A stretch of 64,000 bases of DNA from RGIG1995 sp045126815 (GCA_045126815.1 JBGVPD010000014.1:1-64000), one strand, 5' to 3'; counted from the first letter of the stretch, positions 52,096 through 61,678 are shown. A program made the numbers and translations. The notes: generated by a model not told the origin, from the letters alone.

Positions 52096-52947
52096 TTATT
52101 TTATTGCATTTTTTAGATATTCTACTGCAAGACCTATATTTTCTTTCGGGTCAAGTCCTGCTTCTCTTTCGACTACAAGGAAGCCTTTATATCCAACTTC
52201 TTCAAGTGCTTTCAAATATGCAGGGAAGTTAACTGCGCCCTCTCCCAACGGTCTTTCTTCAAAGAATCTCATCTGTTTTACTTCGGGAGGAATGGGGTGA
52301 ACAACTCTGTATATAAATTCGGGGTTACCTTTAGTCAGCATAACACCGTCTTTTGCGTGGGTATGAACGATATGTTTTGCGAGGTTTTTAACTGCTTCAA
52401 TCGGGTCTTCATCTAAAACCATACGCAAGTTTGCAGGGTCAAAGTTGATCGCAACGCCCTTACTGTCAAGTGATTCAATAAATTTAAGAAGTGTAGTGGA
52501 CTTTTCGGGGCCTGTCTCGATCGCAAAATACGAGCCGTTTTTTTCTGCGTAATTCGCAAGTTCAGCACACGCTTCCTGCATGATCTTAAATCTTTCGTGA
52601 TTTGTATCTTCGGGAACAACGCCTATATGTGCAGTTACAATGTTAGTACCGAGATCGTATGCTAAGTCAAGTATCTTTTTCAGTTTTGCTATAAGTACAG
52701 GGTTTCTTTCTCTGTCGCCAAATCCCATACCCAAATCACCGCAGAGTGAGGAAAAGACTAAACCTGCATCGGCTACCTCTTTTTTTAGCGCCTTTCGTGC
52801 TGACATATCCATATTCTCAGGGGCGTTAACTCCCTTTGTTGCAAACATCTGTATGCCGTCTACACCCATTTCGGCTGCGGTTCTTATCGCTGTTGAACGG
52901 TCAACTTTAAGACCGTCTATGATTATTCCAATCGGAAATTTGTACAT
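52096..52947 (-). CDS. sugar phosphate isomerase/epimerase family TIM-barrel protein
   Basis: A 283-residue cytoplasmic TIM barrel of the xylose-isomerase-like / AP endonuclease 2 superfamily. Probable metal-site residues are in VTAHIGV, AIETGPE, NFDPANL, HIVHTHAKD and VVEREAG, in the usual order. Members epimerise or isomerise sugars and inosose; the exact substrate cannot be told. GAAAGG precedes the ATG. It lies downstream of purH on the same strand, separated by a terminator-like hairpin, and no own promoter was found. Confidence 0.75.
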   Translation of the reverse strand: MYKFPIGIIIDGLKVDRSTAIRTAAEMGVDGIQMFATKGVNAPENMDMSARKALKKEVADAGLVFSSLCGDLGMGFGDRERNPVLIAKLKKILDLAYDLGTNIVTAHIGVVPEDTNHERFKIMQEACAELANYAEKNGSYFAIETGPEKSTTLLKFIESLDSKGVAINFDPANLRMVLDEDPIEAVKNLAKHIVHTHAKDGVMLTKGNPEFIYRVVHPIPPEVKQMRFFEERPLGEGAVNFPAYLKALEEVGYKGFLVVEREAGLDPKENIGLAVEYLKNAIK

Positions 52948-52976
52948 ATAAATTATTTCCTTTCAGTTAATAAAAT

Positions 52977-53010
52977 ACACGGGCTGTTTTTTTGAAATAA
53001 CAGCCCGTGT
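52977..53010 (-). terminator. terminator after purH
   Basis: ACACGGGCTGTT (52977-52988) pairs with AACAGCCCGTGT (52999-53010). On the minus strand it is followed by ATTTTATT, a moderate T tract, so read-through into the TIM-barrel gene is possible. Confidence 0.72.
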
Positions 53011-53016
53011 GTGTTT

Positions 53017-54567
53017 TTAGTGTTTAAAGTGTCTCTTTCCTGTAAATACCATTGAAATTCCGTATTTGTTACAAGCATCAATGGATTCCTGGTCTCTGAT
53101 ACTTCCGCCGGGCTGGATAATAGCAGTTATTCCTGCTTTGTGAGCTGCTTCAACGCAGTCAGCAAAGGGGAAGAATGCGTCACTTGCCATAACGCTGCCC
53201 TTAACTTTCTCGCCACCGTATTTGATAGCAAGTTCGAGAGCTGTAATTCTGTTTGTCTGACCGGGGCCTATACCTACTGTAGCGCCATCTTTTGCAAGTG
53301 TAATACCGTTTGATTTTGTATGTTTTACAACCTTCATAGCAAACTTCATATCGCGAAGTTCTTCTGCAGTAGGAGCTTTTTCTGTAACTACTTTAACGTC
53401 ACAGTCGTCGTACATTTCAGTGTTAAGTTCCTGAACGAGCAATCCGCCTGCAACTTTCTTCATATCAAACATTTCTTTTCTGTTAGGAGTTGCAATTGCA
53501 GGGAGACGGAGAACGCGTAAGTTCTTCTTTGTGCAGAGTATCTGCAAAGCTTCTGCATCATAATCGGGAGCGATAATGATTTCAAGGAAGAGTTCTGCGA
53601 GTTTCTGTGCGGTTTTGGAATCAACTGTTCTGTTAAAAGCAACGATGCCTCCGAATATTGAAACGGGGTCAGCTTCGTATGCTCTCATATATGCTTCGTA
53701 AACGTCTTTGCCGATACCAACACCGCAAGGATTTGCGTGTTTTAATGCAACGCAGCAAATATCATCGCTAAACTCTTTGATAGTGTCAAGAGCGCCGTTT
53801 GCATCATTTATATTATTATATGAAAGTTCTTTGCCGTTAAGCTGTTCAGCCGCCGCCAAAGTTCCTTCATAACCCTTTCCGACTTCACGGTAGAAAGCTG
53901 CAGCCTGGTGGGGATTTTCTCCGTAACGCATTTCGCTTACTTTTTCGTATGTCAAAGAAAGTTTTTCGGGGAAGGCAGGCATTCCGCTTTCTTTTCTTAA
54001 GTAGCCTGAGATAAGTGTATCGTAAGCTGCTGTGTGTTCAAATACTTTATAAGAAAGTTTAAGTTTTGTTTCTTTTGAAACTTCGCCGTTAGCTTCGAGT
54101 TCGCTTGTTACCGTATCGTAATCAACGGGATCAACGATAACAGCAACGTCCTGCCAGTTTTTAGCGGCAGCGCGGAGCATTGTAGGACCGCCGATATCGA
54201 TGTTTTCAATTGCATCTTCTCTTGTAACGTTATCTTTAAGGATTGTTTCCTTAAAGGGATAGAGGTTAATAGCAACGATGTCGATAGGAGCAACACCGAG
54301 TTCTTCGATCTGTTTCATATGGTCGGGATTTTCTCTCATAGCGAGGATACCTGCGTGTATCATCGGGTGAAGAGTTTTTACTCTTCCGTCGAGACATTCA
54401 GGGAATCCTGTAACGTCGGATACGTTTGTAACTGCAATACCGTTATCAGTGAGGATTTTTGCAGTTCCTCCGGTAGAAAGTATTTCATAGCCTAATTTTT
54501 CAAGACGACTTGCGAATTCAACAACGTTTCTTTTGTCCGATAAGCTGATTATAGCGCGTTTTTTCAT
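53017..54567 (-). CDS. purH: bifunctional AICAR formyltransferase / IMP cyclohydrolase
   Basis: Last two steps of IMP synthesis. The 516 residues start with the cyclohydrolase (MGS-like) domain, ALISLSDK-like [13 protein letters not shown] and [10 protein letters not shown], and the transformylase domain carries [12 protein letters not shown] and [10 protein letters not shown]. The fusion is full length. It is the last gene of purE-F-N-H. AGAAAGG precedes the ATG. Confidence 0.97.
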   Translation of the reverse strand: MKKRAIISLSDKRNVVEFASRLEKLGYEILSTGGTAKILTDNGIAVTNVSDVTGFPECLDGRVKTLHPMIHAGILAMRENPDHMKQIEELGVAPIDIVAINLYPFKETILKDNVTREDAIENIDIGGPTMLRAAAKNWQDVAVIVDPVDYDTVTSELEANGEVSKETKLKLSYKVFEHTAAYDTLISGYLRKESGMPAFPEKLSLTYEKVSEMRYGENPHQAAAFYREVGKGYEGTLAAAEQLNGKELSYNNINDANGALDTIKEFSDDICCVALKHANPCGVGIGKDVYEAYMRAYEADPVSIFGGIVAFNRTVDSKTAQKLAELFLEIIIAPDYDAEALQILCTKKNLRVLRLPAIATPNRKEMFDMKKVAGGLLVQELNTEMYDDCDVKVVTEKAPTAEELRDMKFAMKVVKHTKSNGITLAKDGATVGIGPGQTNRITALELAIKYGGEKVKGSVMASDAFFPFADCVEAAHKAGITAIIQPGGSIRDQESIDACNKYGISMVFTGKRHFKH

Positions 54568-54587
54568 AATTGTTTCACCTTTCTGTG

Positions 54588-55223
54588 TTAGGTTTTATCT
54601 GAGATTATTTTTACAATGTTGTTTTCAACCGAAAGCTTTTCGTTGCAAAGTAAGTCAAGCGCTTTTGGGAGTATTTCCCACTCTGCATTTTCCATAACTC
54701 TCTTTTGGAGTGTTTCAGGAGTATCGGTTTCTTCGATGTAAACGGCTTTCTGGAGTATGATCGGTCCTCCGTCGGCGATTTCGTTTACAAAGTGTACGGT
54801 AGCTCCCGTAACCTTAACGCCTTTTTCAAGTGCAGCTTTATGTACTCTTAATCCGTAAAAGCCTTCGCCGCAAAAAGAAGGAATAAGTGCAGGGTGGACG
54901 TTAAGTATTTTGTTACGGTATCTTTCAATTATCTTTCCGCTCAAAATGTGCATAAATCCCGCAAGAACGATAATGTCGATTTTGTATTCTTCAAGTTTAT
55001 TCAAAATGGCGTCTGAAAAAGCTTCTCTGTTATCGCCTTTTTGAATAACACATTTGTCAATGTTGTTTTTTTCAGCCCTCTCCAAAGCGTAAGCATTGGG
55101 GTTGCTTGAAAGAACAAGAGCAAGTTTTCCGTTTTTGATTTTTCCTGCATTATACGCATCTATAATTGCCTGGAGATTTGTTCCGCCGCCCGAAACTAAA
55201 ACGGCAATATTTTTTGTCTTCAT
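54588..55223 (-). CDS. purN: phosphoribosylglycinamide formyltransferase
   Basis: Uses 10-formyl-THF to formylate GAR. The 211 residues contain [14 protein letters not shown] near the N-terminus, [11 protein letters not shown], and the catalytic segment [18 protein letters not shown], plus [17 protein letters not shown]. It starts one base after the purF stop. Confidence 0.95.
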   Translation of the reverse strand: MKTKNIAVLVSGGGTNLQAIIDAYNAGKIKNGKLALVLSSNPNAYALERAEKNNIDKCVIQKGDNREAFSDAILNKLEEYKIDIIVLAGFMHILSGKIIERYRNKILNVHPALIPSFCGEGFYGLRVHKAALEKGVKVTGATVHFVNEIADGGPIILQKAVYIEETDTPETLQKRVMENAEWEILPKALDLLCNEKLSVENNIVKIISDKT

Positions 55224-55224
55224 A

Positions 55225-56613
55225 TCAGTTTTCTCCCGGAACGTGTAAAGGATAGTTGCCGGTGAAACAAGCGTCGCAGAAGTCGAGGTCAGTATCTTTA
55301 ACGATCTGTTTTAGATCGTCAACGGCAAGGTATGCCAAAGAGTCGGCGCCGATCTCTTTTCTGATTTCTTCAAGTGTCAAACGACACGCAATAAGCTTGT
55401 CTCTTGAATCTATGTCCGTTCCGAAATAACAAGGATTAAGGAAAGGAGGGGAGGATATTCTTAAATGAACCTCTGTTGCTCCTGCATGGCGGATGAGAGC
55501 AATAAGGTTAGCGCAAGTAGTACCTCTTACTATTGAGTCGTCAACGACGACAACTCTTTTACCCTTTAATACCGAAGGCATGGGGTTAAGTTTGAGTCTT
55601 ACGAGGGTTTCTCTTTCTCCCTGCTGAGTCTGTATAAACGTTCTGCCGATGTAACGGTTTTTATTTAAGCCTACGTTATAAGGAATACCTGATTCTTTTG
55701 AGTAACCGAGAGCTGCATCAAGTCCGCTGTCCGGTACGCCGATAACTATATCCGCTATATCTTTTGAGTCTCTTCTTGCCAAGCATCTTCCTGCTTCTTG
55801 TCTTGCAAAGTGAACGCTTTGTCCGTCTATTATTGAATCGGGACGGGCAAAATAGATGTGTTCAAAAATACAGCACGAAGTTTTTTGACCGCATTTATCT
55901 GTGAGCGAATATACTCCGTCTTGTGTTATTGTTACTACTTCGCCGGGCTTGATATCTCTGATAAATTCACCGCCGACAGCGTCGATAGCGCAAGATTCTG
56001 ATGCGAAAATATAAGCATCTTTGAGTTTACCCATACAGAGAGGTCTGAAACCTTTAGGGTCTCTTGTTGCTATAAGTTTATTCGGAGTCATAATAACAAA
56101 AGAGTAAGCTCCGTTTATACGGTCCATTATGTTTATAATAGCCTGTTCGGTCGAAAGTGTTTTAAGTCTTTCTCTGGATATCATATAAGCTATAATTTCA
56201 GCATCGGAGTTAGTGTGGAACATAGCGCCTGCATCTTCAAGTTTCTTGTGCATTTCAGCAGCACCTACAAGTGATCCGTTGTAGGAGATGGCGATCTGTC
56301 CTTTAGTGTACTTTGAAACGTAGGGGAGGTTATTTTCTCTTCCTTTGTTTTCTGATGATGCGTAACGAACGTGTCCCAAAGCGATATTACCTTTGAGATA
56401 GTTCAAGATCATTTCATTAAAAACTTCGTTGAGAAGTCCTTCGTCGTTGTGACTGTAGATCTTGCCTTCGTTGTTAACTGCAATACCGCAACTCTGCTGA
56501 CCTCTGTGCTGAAGAGCGTACAGACCTGCGTATGTTGTTTGTGTTACGTTTATTGTTTTTGCGGGGTCAAATATACCGAACACACCGCATTCTTCATGGA
56601 TATTTCCGAACAT
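55225..56613 (-). CDS. purF: amidophosphoribosyltransferase
   Basis: First committed step of purine synthesis (PRPP and glutamine to phosphoribosylamine). The 462 residues have a short propeptide before the Ntn nucleophile C9 (EECGVFGIFD), followed by LGHVRYAS and the PRTase motif VVVDDSIVRGTT. Cysteines in CCIFEHIYF, IACRLTLEE and FCDACFTGNYP correspond to the [4Fe-4S] type of B. subtilis PurF, which is oxygen sensitive. Full length. Confidence 0.96.
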   Translation of the reverse strand: MFGNIHEECGVFGIFDPAKTINVTQTTYAGLYALQHRGQQSCGIAVNNEGKIYSHNDEGLLNEVFNEMILNYLKGNIALGHVRYASSENKGRENNLPYVSKYTKGQIAISYNGSLVGAAEMHKKLEDAGAMFHTNSDAEIIAYMISRERLKTLSTEQAIINIMDRINGAYSFVIMTPNKLIATRDPKGFRPLCMGKLKDAYIFASESCAIDAVGGEFIRDIKPGEVVTITQDGVYSLTDKCGQKTSCCIFEHIYFARPDSIIDGQSVHFARQEAGRCLARRDSKDIADIVIGVPDSGLDAALGYSKESGIPYNVGLNKNRYIGRTFIQTQQGERETLVRLKLNPMPSVLKGKRVVVVDDSIVRGTTCANLIALIRHAGATEVHLRISSPPFLNPCYFGTDIDSRDKLIACRLTLEEIRKEIGADSLAYLAVDDLKQIVKDTDLDFCDACFTGNYPLHVPGEN

Positions 56614-56648
56614 AAATTGTGTTTCCTCCGGTCTTTTACGAAAAAAGG

Positions 56649-57146
56649 TTATATATTTTTAATTTCTTCCTGAAGTTTTGCGTCTTTTGCTCTAACGCCT
56701 TCAGCCATTTTGATCTTTTCCTGTGCGAGTTTTTCAGCTAATTCGTCGTCGGTGAGAGCGATGATCTGAGCTGCAAGAATAGCAGCATTTGCGCAACCGT
56801 CGATAGCAACTGCGGCAACGGGAACTCCGGGAGGCATCATTATTGTTGAAAGGAGCGCATCCATACCGTCAAGCGCGTCGCTCTTTATCGGTATTCCGAT
56901 AACGGGAAGGGTAGTGTAAGCTGCAAGAACACCGCCGAGATGGGCAGCCTTACCTGCTGCGCTGATAATAACTCCGAAACCGTTCTTTTTTGCGTTTTTT
57001 GCAAAAGAAGCTGCTTCATCAGGCGTTCTGTGCGCTGAATAAACGTGAGTTTCAAACGGAATTCCGAAATATTTCAGTTTTTCAAGACAATTTTTTACTT
57101 TGGGGAAATCGCTGTCGCTTCCCATGATTACGGCTACTTTTAACAT
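56649..57146 (-). CDS. purE: N5-carboxyaminoimidazole ribonucleotide mutase (class I PurE)
   Basis: Converts N5-CAIR to CAIR. The 165 residues begin VAVIMGSDSDFPKV, with SAHRTPDEA, SAAGKAAHLGGV and GIPIKSD segments of the family. CCGGAGG precedes the ATG. It heads purE-F-N-H and is preceded by a leader ORF and an intrinsic terminator (57195-57222). No purK was seen in this window, so it may alternatively use bicarbonate directly (class II), but the sequence favours class I. Confidence 0.94.
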   Translation of the reverse strand: MLKVAVIMGSDSDFPKVKNCLEKLKYFGIPFETHVYSAHRTPDEAASFAKNAKKNGFGVIISAAGKAAHLGGVLAAYTTLPVIGIPIKSDALDGMDALLSTIMMPPGVPVAAVAIDGCANAAILAAQIIALTDDELAEKLAQEKIKMAEGVRAKDAKLQEEIKNI

Positions 57147-57194
57147 AGTTATCCTCCGGTGATTTTAAGTTTTTTGCATTTTATAAAACACAAA

Positions 57195-57222
57195 AAGGAC
57201 ATTCTGTTTCGTGAATGTCCTT
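57195..57222 (-). terminator. terminator in the purE leader
   Basis: On the minus strand AAGGACATTC (57222-57213) pairs with GAATGTCCTT (57204-57195), then TTTTGTGTTTTA. It lies about 50 bases upstream of purE. Its 5' arm overlaps the stop codon of the leader ORF at 57221-57343. Confidence 0.85.
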
Positions 57223-57343
57223 ATAAGATTATTTTCGCATTGGGGCGTGAAGAATGAGCAGCGCTGCAAAAAAGTGCGCGACAGAGCTGATCTGATAAAC
57301 AAGGTTTGTTATTGAGCTTGTTTTCTCTTACAACTTCTGTCAT
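57221..57343 (-). CDS. 40-residue leader ORF upstream of purE
   Basis: A small ORF beginning MTEVVRENKLNN and ending in KIIL-stop, with three cysteines and a CSAAHSSRP segment near the end. GGAGGA lies seven bases before the ATG, so it should be translated. It begins about 30 bases after the promoter's predicted start. The stop codon TAA lies at the base of the terminator stem that follows, so a ribosome ending translation there would cover the stem. I recognise no family. It is a candidate regulatory leader peptide, or a small protein with its own terminator. Confidence 0.5.
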   Translation of the reverse strand: MTEVVRENKLNNKPCLSDQLCRALFCSAAHSSRPNAKIIL

Positions 57344-57380
57344 AACCCGATCCTCCGACGATTTTACAAAATACACTATT

Positions 57381-57409
57381 ATTATACATATATATAATTA
57401 AGTTGTCAA
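57381..57409 (-). promoter_or_regulatory. promoter of the purE leader and purE-F-N-H
   Basis: Minus-strand TTGACA (57409-57404) and TATAAT (57386-57381), spacer 17 bases. It is divergent from the cysE T-box promoter. Confidence 0.8.
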
Positions 57410-57527
57410 TCGCTAACATCACATTTTTGTGATATTTTTATTATTTTTTTGCCTACCACAACTCCGAAAAGCGCTACAGACTTGTAGTGCAAAAGAAGAG
57501 GGAGGGAAGAATATTTTTGATAAATAC

Positions 57528-57555
57528 TTTACAAAATTGAAAAAATGTGTATAAT
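57528..57555 (+). promoter_or_regulatory. promoter of the cysE-cysS T-box transcript
   Basis: TTTACA (57528-57533) and TATAAT (57550-57555), spacer 16 bases. Confidence 0.65.
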
Positions 57556-57561
57556 GATATA

Positions 57562-57788
57562 AGAATAATAATGCGATGAACGGGAAAATGCCGTCAAAAA
57601 AGGTTATATAGGGTTCAGAGACGTGCGTCAAGTTTGGTGAAAGATGCATACCCGCCGAGACGGAAGTGCGCCCGTGAGCAGGTGCTAATCACACCCGTCT
57701 TGTCAGCGATAAAGGACACGCAAGTTATAAACCGAAGTGGAACCGCGGAATGTACCGCCTTTGAGTAAATCAAAGGCGATTTTTTTGT
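57562..57788 (+). promoter_or_regulatory. T-box leader, cysteine-specific
   Basis: The T-box antiterminator sequence GAAGTGGAACCGCGG is at 57734-57748. In stem I the 3' strand reads GAA-G-TGC-G, giving specifier TGC (Cys) at 57667-57669, the same geometry as the Thr leader at 11560. The terminator is CGCCTTTGA (57756-57764) with TCAAAGGCG (57770-57778) and a long T tract. Downstream cysE and cysS agree with sensing of uncharged tRNA-Cys. Confidence 0.93.
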
Positions 57789-57790
57789 TT
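57756..57790 (+). terminator. conditional terminator of the cysteine T-box
   Basis: CGCCTTTGA/TCAAAGGCG stem with a five-base loop, then ATTTTTTTGTTTT. Confidence 0.9.
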
Positions 57791-57810
57791 TGAAGGGAGA
57801 CATTGTGTAA

Positions 57811-58557
57811 ATGAAAAAGAATTACGGAAAAGATTTATTTGATTTGATTTCTGACGTTTCTTCAAATGAATACGTCAAAATTGCCAAACAGTATTGTAAA
57901 AACAGCAAGACCGCAAAGTGTATTAAAAATATAAAAGAAACGGTTTCAGAAGACGTAAAGACAGTAAAAGAAAGAGATCCTGCGGCATCGGGGACGGCTG
58001 AAGTATTGCTTTTGTATTCGGGACTTCACGCAGTTTGGGCGCATAGGATTTCTCATAAATTATACAAGAAAAACCATAAATTTTCCGCTCGTATGATAAG
58101 TCAGGCGGCAAAAGCGGTAACAGGAATAGAAATACATCCCGGAGCTACGATCGGTAAGAATTTGTTTATCGACCACGGTGCAGGAGTTGTTATCGGTGAG
58201 ACTACCGAAATAGGTGACAACTGTACGTTATATCAGGGAGTAACGCTCGGCGGTACCGGTAAAGATACGGGCAAAAGACACCCCACTTTAGGAGATAACG
58301 TTATGGTGGGTGCGGGTGCAAGAGTTCTTGGTCCTTTTAAGGTGGGAGATGGTTCAAAAATTGCCGCAAACGCAGTAGTTCTTGACGAGGTTCCCGAGAA
58401 CTGTACTGCCGTAGGCATACCTGCAAAGGTGGTAAAAAGAAACAATAAAAGAGTTGCCGACGATCTCGACCACATTCATATTCCCGACCCTGTGGCTCAG
58501 GAGATAGCCCGTTTGGAAGCAAGAATAAAAGAGCTTGAAGAAAAATCGGGGAAATAA
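57811..58557 (+). CDS. cysE: serine O-acetyltransferase
   Basis: Acetylates serine with acetyl-CoA, the first step of cysteine synthesis. The 248 residues comprise a helical N-terminal part (about 1-100) and a left-handed beta-helix of hexapeptide repeats (about 105-205; IEIHPGATIGKNLFIDHG, GVTLGGTGKDTGKRHP) with the active-site His-Asp pairs. A coiled-coil tail ends the protein. The T-box ties it to cysteine supply. Alternative: maltose-type acetyltransferase, disfavoured by the DHG/GGTGK motifs. Confidence 0.95.
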   Translation: MKKNYGKDLFDLISDVSSNEYVKIAKQYCKNSKTAKCIKNIKETVSEDVKTVKERDPAASGTAEVLLLYSGLHAVWAHRISHKLYKKNHKFSARMISQAAKAVTGIEIHPGATIGKNLFIDHGAGVVIGETTEIGDNCTLYQGVTLGGTGKDTGKRHPTLGDNVMVGAGARVLGPFKVGDGSKIAANAVVLDEVPENCTAVGIPAKVVKRNNKRVADDLDHIHIPDPVAQEIARLEARIKELEEKSGK

Positions 58558-58618
58558 GAAGCAACTTTTTAAACAACGAATAAAGAATATAATTTACTTG
58601 AACAGGAGATAATAAAAA

Positions 58619-60019
58619 ATGAAACTTTACAACACGTTAACCAGACAAAAAGGCGAGTTTACTCCGCTTAAAGACGATACTGTAAGAATATATTCGTGCG
58701 GTCCCACTGTTTACGGCTATGCTCATATCGGTAATATGAGAACGTATGTATTTATGGACTTTTTGCGCAGAACTTTGCAGTGGAACGGATATAAGCTTCT
58801 CCACGCTATGAATATTACCGACGTAGGACACCTTGTAAGTGATTCGGACGACGGTGAAGATAAGATGAACAAAACAGCGCGCGAACAGAAGAAGACGCCT
58901 TGGGAAATTGCCGAATATTATACAGGCGTATTCCTTCGCGATATCAAGAGACTTAACATACAGGTGCCCGAAATAGTTCCGAAAGCTACTATGCATATTC
59001 AGGAAATGATCGATTTTGTTCAAGGTTTGCTTGATACGGGTTATGCTTATGAGACGAGCGACGGTATTTACTACGATATCAAGAAGTTTAAGGATTACGG
59101 TAAACTCTCAAGAATGAACTTTGACGAAAACCAAGCGGGCGCTCGTGTTGAAGTAAACAGCGAAAAAAGACACCCTGCAGATTTTGCGCTTTGGAAAAAG
59201 GCAGATCCTACTCATATTATGCAGTGGGAGTCTCCTTGGGGGATGGGTTATCCCGGTTGGCATATAGAATGTTCGGCTATGGGACTTAAGTACCTCGGCG
59301 AAGAATTTGACATTCATACAGGCGGTGTTGACCATATTCCGATACACCATGAAAATGAAATAGCCCAGACTTGCGGACTTTTGGGACATCCTGCGGCAAA
59401 ATGGTGGATACACGGCGAATTTATGCTTGTTGACGGTGGTAAGATGTCAAAAAGCTTGGGCAATACTTATACTCTTGATCAGCTTCAAGAAAAGGGATAT
59501 TCACCTATGGTGTTCAGATATTTCTGCTTGAATGCGCATTACAGCCAGAAGCTCAACTTTACTTTTGAGGGTATGGATTCGGCTAAAAAGTCTTTGAAGA
59601 ATCTTAAAAACCAAATCAAGAAACACAAGGGTGCTGAAGGTAAGGTAGATAAGGAAGTTATTGATAACTTTACAAAAGAGTTTGAAGACGCGATAAACGA
59701 CGACCTTAATATTCCTAAGGCTTTAGGCGCTGTATGGAATATGGCAAGATACGAAACGAAGTCAAACGATCTTTATGAGCTTATAATCCGTTGTGACTCT
59801 ATTCTCGGTATAGATCTTGACAAAGAAGATGTTGAAGAGGAAGTACAGAATACCGTTGACAGCGAACTTGACAGAGAGATCAAAGAGCAGATCGCTTTAA
59901 GAGCAGAGGCTAAGAAAGCAAAAAATTATGCTGAAGCAGACAGAATAAGAAACGAACTCGCAAACCGCGGAATAATATTGACCGATACGAAGGACGGCAC
60001 AACTTATTCCATAAAATAA
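58619..60019 (+). CDS. cysS: cysteinyl-tRNA synthetase
   Basis: Class I synthetase charging tRNA-Cys. The 466 residues contain the HIGH motif YGYAHIGNMRTY, zinc-binding C in YSCGPT, C/H/E in WHIECSAMG, and the KMSKS motif KMSKSLGN. It lies 61 bases after cysE in the same T-box-controlled transcript, so acetylation of serine and charging of tRNA-Cys respond together. Length normal. Confidence 0.97.
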   Translation: MKLYNTLTRQKGEFTPLKDDTVRIYSCGPTVYGYAHIGNMRTYVFMDFLRRTLQWNGYKLLHAMNITDVGHLVSDSDDGEDKMNKTAREQKKTPWEIAEYYTGVFLRDIKRLNIQVPEIVPKATMHIQEMIDFVQGLLDTGYAYETSDGIYYDIKKFKDYGKLSRMNFDENQAGARVEVNSEKRHPADFALWKKADPTHIMQWESPWGMGYPGWHIECSAMGLKYLGEEFDIHTGGVDHIPIHHENEIAQTCGLLGHPAAKWWIHGEFMLVDGGKMSKSLGNTYTLDQLQEKGYSPMVFRYFCLNAHYSQKLNFTFEGMDSAKKSLKNLKNQIKKHKGAEGKVDKEVIDNFTKEFEDAINDDLNIPKALGAVWNMARYETKSNDLYELIIRCDSILGIDLDKEDVEEEVQNTVDSELDREIKEQIALRAEAKKAKNYAEADRIRNELANRGIILTDTKDGTTYSIK

Positions 60020-60041
60020 AGATGAAACAAGAGGAAAACAG

Positions 60042-61481
60042 ATGTTCAAAAAGTTATTGATCGTATTTTTCTTGCTTTTGTTTTGCATAGTAAGTATGAC
60101 ATCGTGTTTTGTTGTTGTTAACAAAGATAACGTTAATAAAGACAGTGATAGCGGTAAAGAGACTACACAAACTACAGAAAAGCCGCAGAAGGTATCTCCT
60201 TTGCCGGACGTGCTTGAAAACGCTGTGAATAAATCGGAAGAAGCGTTAAGTAAAGCCTTTGCTGATAAGAACTTCCAAAATCAAAGCTTTACTGTAACTA
60301 TGGCTCAGGATACGTTTGTTAAGACGAGCTTGAAAGAGCAGACGACTTTTTTACGTGCGCTTCAGCTGCAGAGTAAAGTGATATCAGAGAGATTGAATTG
60401 TACTTTATATGTTAACCGTTTCCCGTATTCGTCAATTTTGAGTGATACCAAAACTGCAATAGAAACCGGCGCTTTTTATGCTGATCTTTTGATAGTTCCG
60501 CAAAAGAGCATAGGTTACTTAAGGCAGAACGGTGTTTTATACGATTTAAAAGAATTGTATGACGATGCTTTGGGGGAAGACGATTGCGACGTTGCCAACA
60601 CCTTGCAAATGCTGGGCGGAAACAGCTTGTACGGGGTAGTAGGGAATGGCGTACTTTCTCCGGGGGCATACTACTGTGTGTTTTTTAACAAAGATATTAC
60701 TAATTCTTTTGGTCTGACGTCGGAATTGTATGAAAATGCCAAAAACGGAAACTGGACTTTATCTTCTATGGTTGAAAGCGGAAGAGAATGTGTAAGCGGA
60801 GATGTCTTCGTAACGGGTTCCGAGAAACAAGAGGCGTTCATTGAGGCTTTGTTTTCTGCTTCGGGAATGAAGTATTTTAATACTGAAAACGAAGGATTGC
60901 CTACGGTTAAAGATAACGGTGACAGATTTGGTGATTTCGTTGAATATATGAGACAGTTAATTGTATCAGGAGAGTTGATTATCGGTGACGATGCTTTTGA
61001 TATGTTCAAAAACGGTAAATCGGTTTTCTATATAGATACGCTTGACAAGGCTTTGGAGCTTAATAATAATTTTGGTATTCTTCCTTTGCCTAAGTATGAT
61101 GCAGAACAGGATAAATATTATACTCATACATCGGGGGAGGCTTTGGTGTTTACCGTTCCGAAAACTAAGGCTAAGACCGAATATTCTTTAGATCTGATAA
61201 AAGCTTACAACAGAACGTCAGAACTTATAGAAGATGCTTTTGCAAGAGATTTTCTTGATGACGTGCTAAGAGATTCGCAATCATATTCTATGTTAAAGAT
61301 AATATTTGAAAGTGCATCTTACGATTTTGCGTATATGTACGGAGAATTATATCCGTCAGTGGCGGATATAAGTTATAACGCTTTGATAAAAGCGGTAAAC
61401 GGGGATGACACGTTTGAAAATTACGTAAAGGCTAATCAGGGACAGTTTGATAAAGATATGAAAGCTTTGTTTGCAAAGTAA
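60042..61481 (+). CDS. extracellular solute-binding lipoprotein (ABC transporter type 1-like)
   Basis: A 479-residue predicted lipoprotein. The signal peptide ends in a lipobox around C22 (SMTSC), and a short Thr/Lys-rich linker precedes the domain. It resembles family 1 periplasmic-binding proteins (YADLLIVPQKSIGYLRQNGVLYDL; FNKDITNSF; FEYMRQLIVSG-like region) used for sugar uptake. No permease or ATPase gene is nearby, so it may be an orphan or work with distant partners. It follows cysS by 22 bases; a link to cysteine is not evident. Confidence 0.7.
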   Translation: MFKKLLIVFFLLLFCIVSMTSCFVVVNKDNVNKDSDSGKETTQTTEKPQKVSPLPDVLENAVNKSEEALSKAFADKNFQNQSFTVTMAQDTFVKTSLKEQTTFLRALQLQSKVISERLNCTLYVNRFPYSSILSDTKTAIETGAFYADLLIVPQKSIGYLRQNGVLYDLKELYDDALGEDDCDVANTLQMLGGNSLYGVVGNGVLSPGAYYCVFFNKDITNSFGLTSELYENAKNGNWTLSSMVESGRECVSGDVFVTGSEKQEAFIEALFSASGMKYFNTENEGLPTVKDNGDRFGDFVEYMRQLIVSGELIIGDDAFDMFKNGKSVFYIDTLDKALELNNNFGILPLPKYDAEQDKYYTHTSGEALVFTVPKTKAKTEYSLDLIKAYNRTSELIEDAFARDFLDDVLRDSQSYSMLKIIFESASYDFAYMYGELYPSVADISYNALIKAVNGDDTFENYVKANQGQFDKDMKALFAK

Positions 61482-61534
61482 CATATGAATAATGAGTGTG
61501 ATTTGTAAACAAAATGTTAAATGATGCGAAATGC

Positions 61535-61563
61535 TTTACAAATAAGGAAAAATGTGTTATATT
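61535..61563 (+). promoter_or_regulatory. promoter of rpsO-pnp
   Basis: TTTACA (61535-61540) and TATATT (61558-61563), spacer 17 bases. Confidence 0.6.
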
Positions 61564-61569
61564 TGTAGA

Positions 61570-61678
61570 GTATGTAAAACGCGAACTCGGTTTTTGGATA
61601 AAGTGCAGACGAAGAAAGTTTGCAGCACCTCCCCCAATTGCTGAAGTTTGGCGAAAATAAATTATGAGGTGAAAGATT
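61570..61678 (+). promoter_or_regulatory. rpsO mRNA leader
   Basis: The leader has an interrupted stem between GTGCAGAC and GTTTGCAGCAC and a following CAGCA...TGCTG pair just before the ribosome-binding site. This is the kind of structure by which S15 controls its own translation. Class and S15 binding are inference. Confidence 0.4.

Noticed and set aside
57147..57380. Guanine/adenine or PRPP riboswitch before purE
   Set aside because: No purine-aptamer core (paired loops with the TATA...TTCTAC signature) and no ykkC-type motif could be recognised in the leader.
57418..57436. ATCACATTTTTGTGAT palindrome as a CRP/FNR site
   Set aside because: The half-site order is TCACA...TGTGA, inverted relative to the CRP/FNR consensus TGTGA...TCACA; it may be only a weak hairpin.
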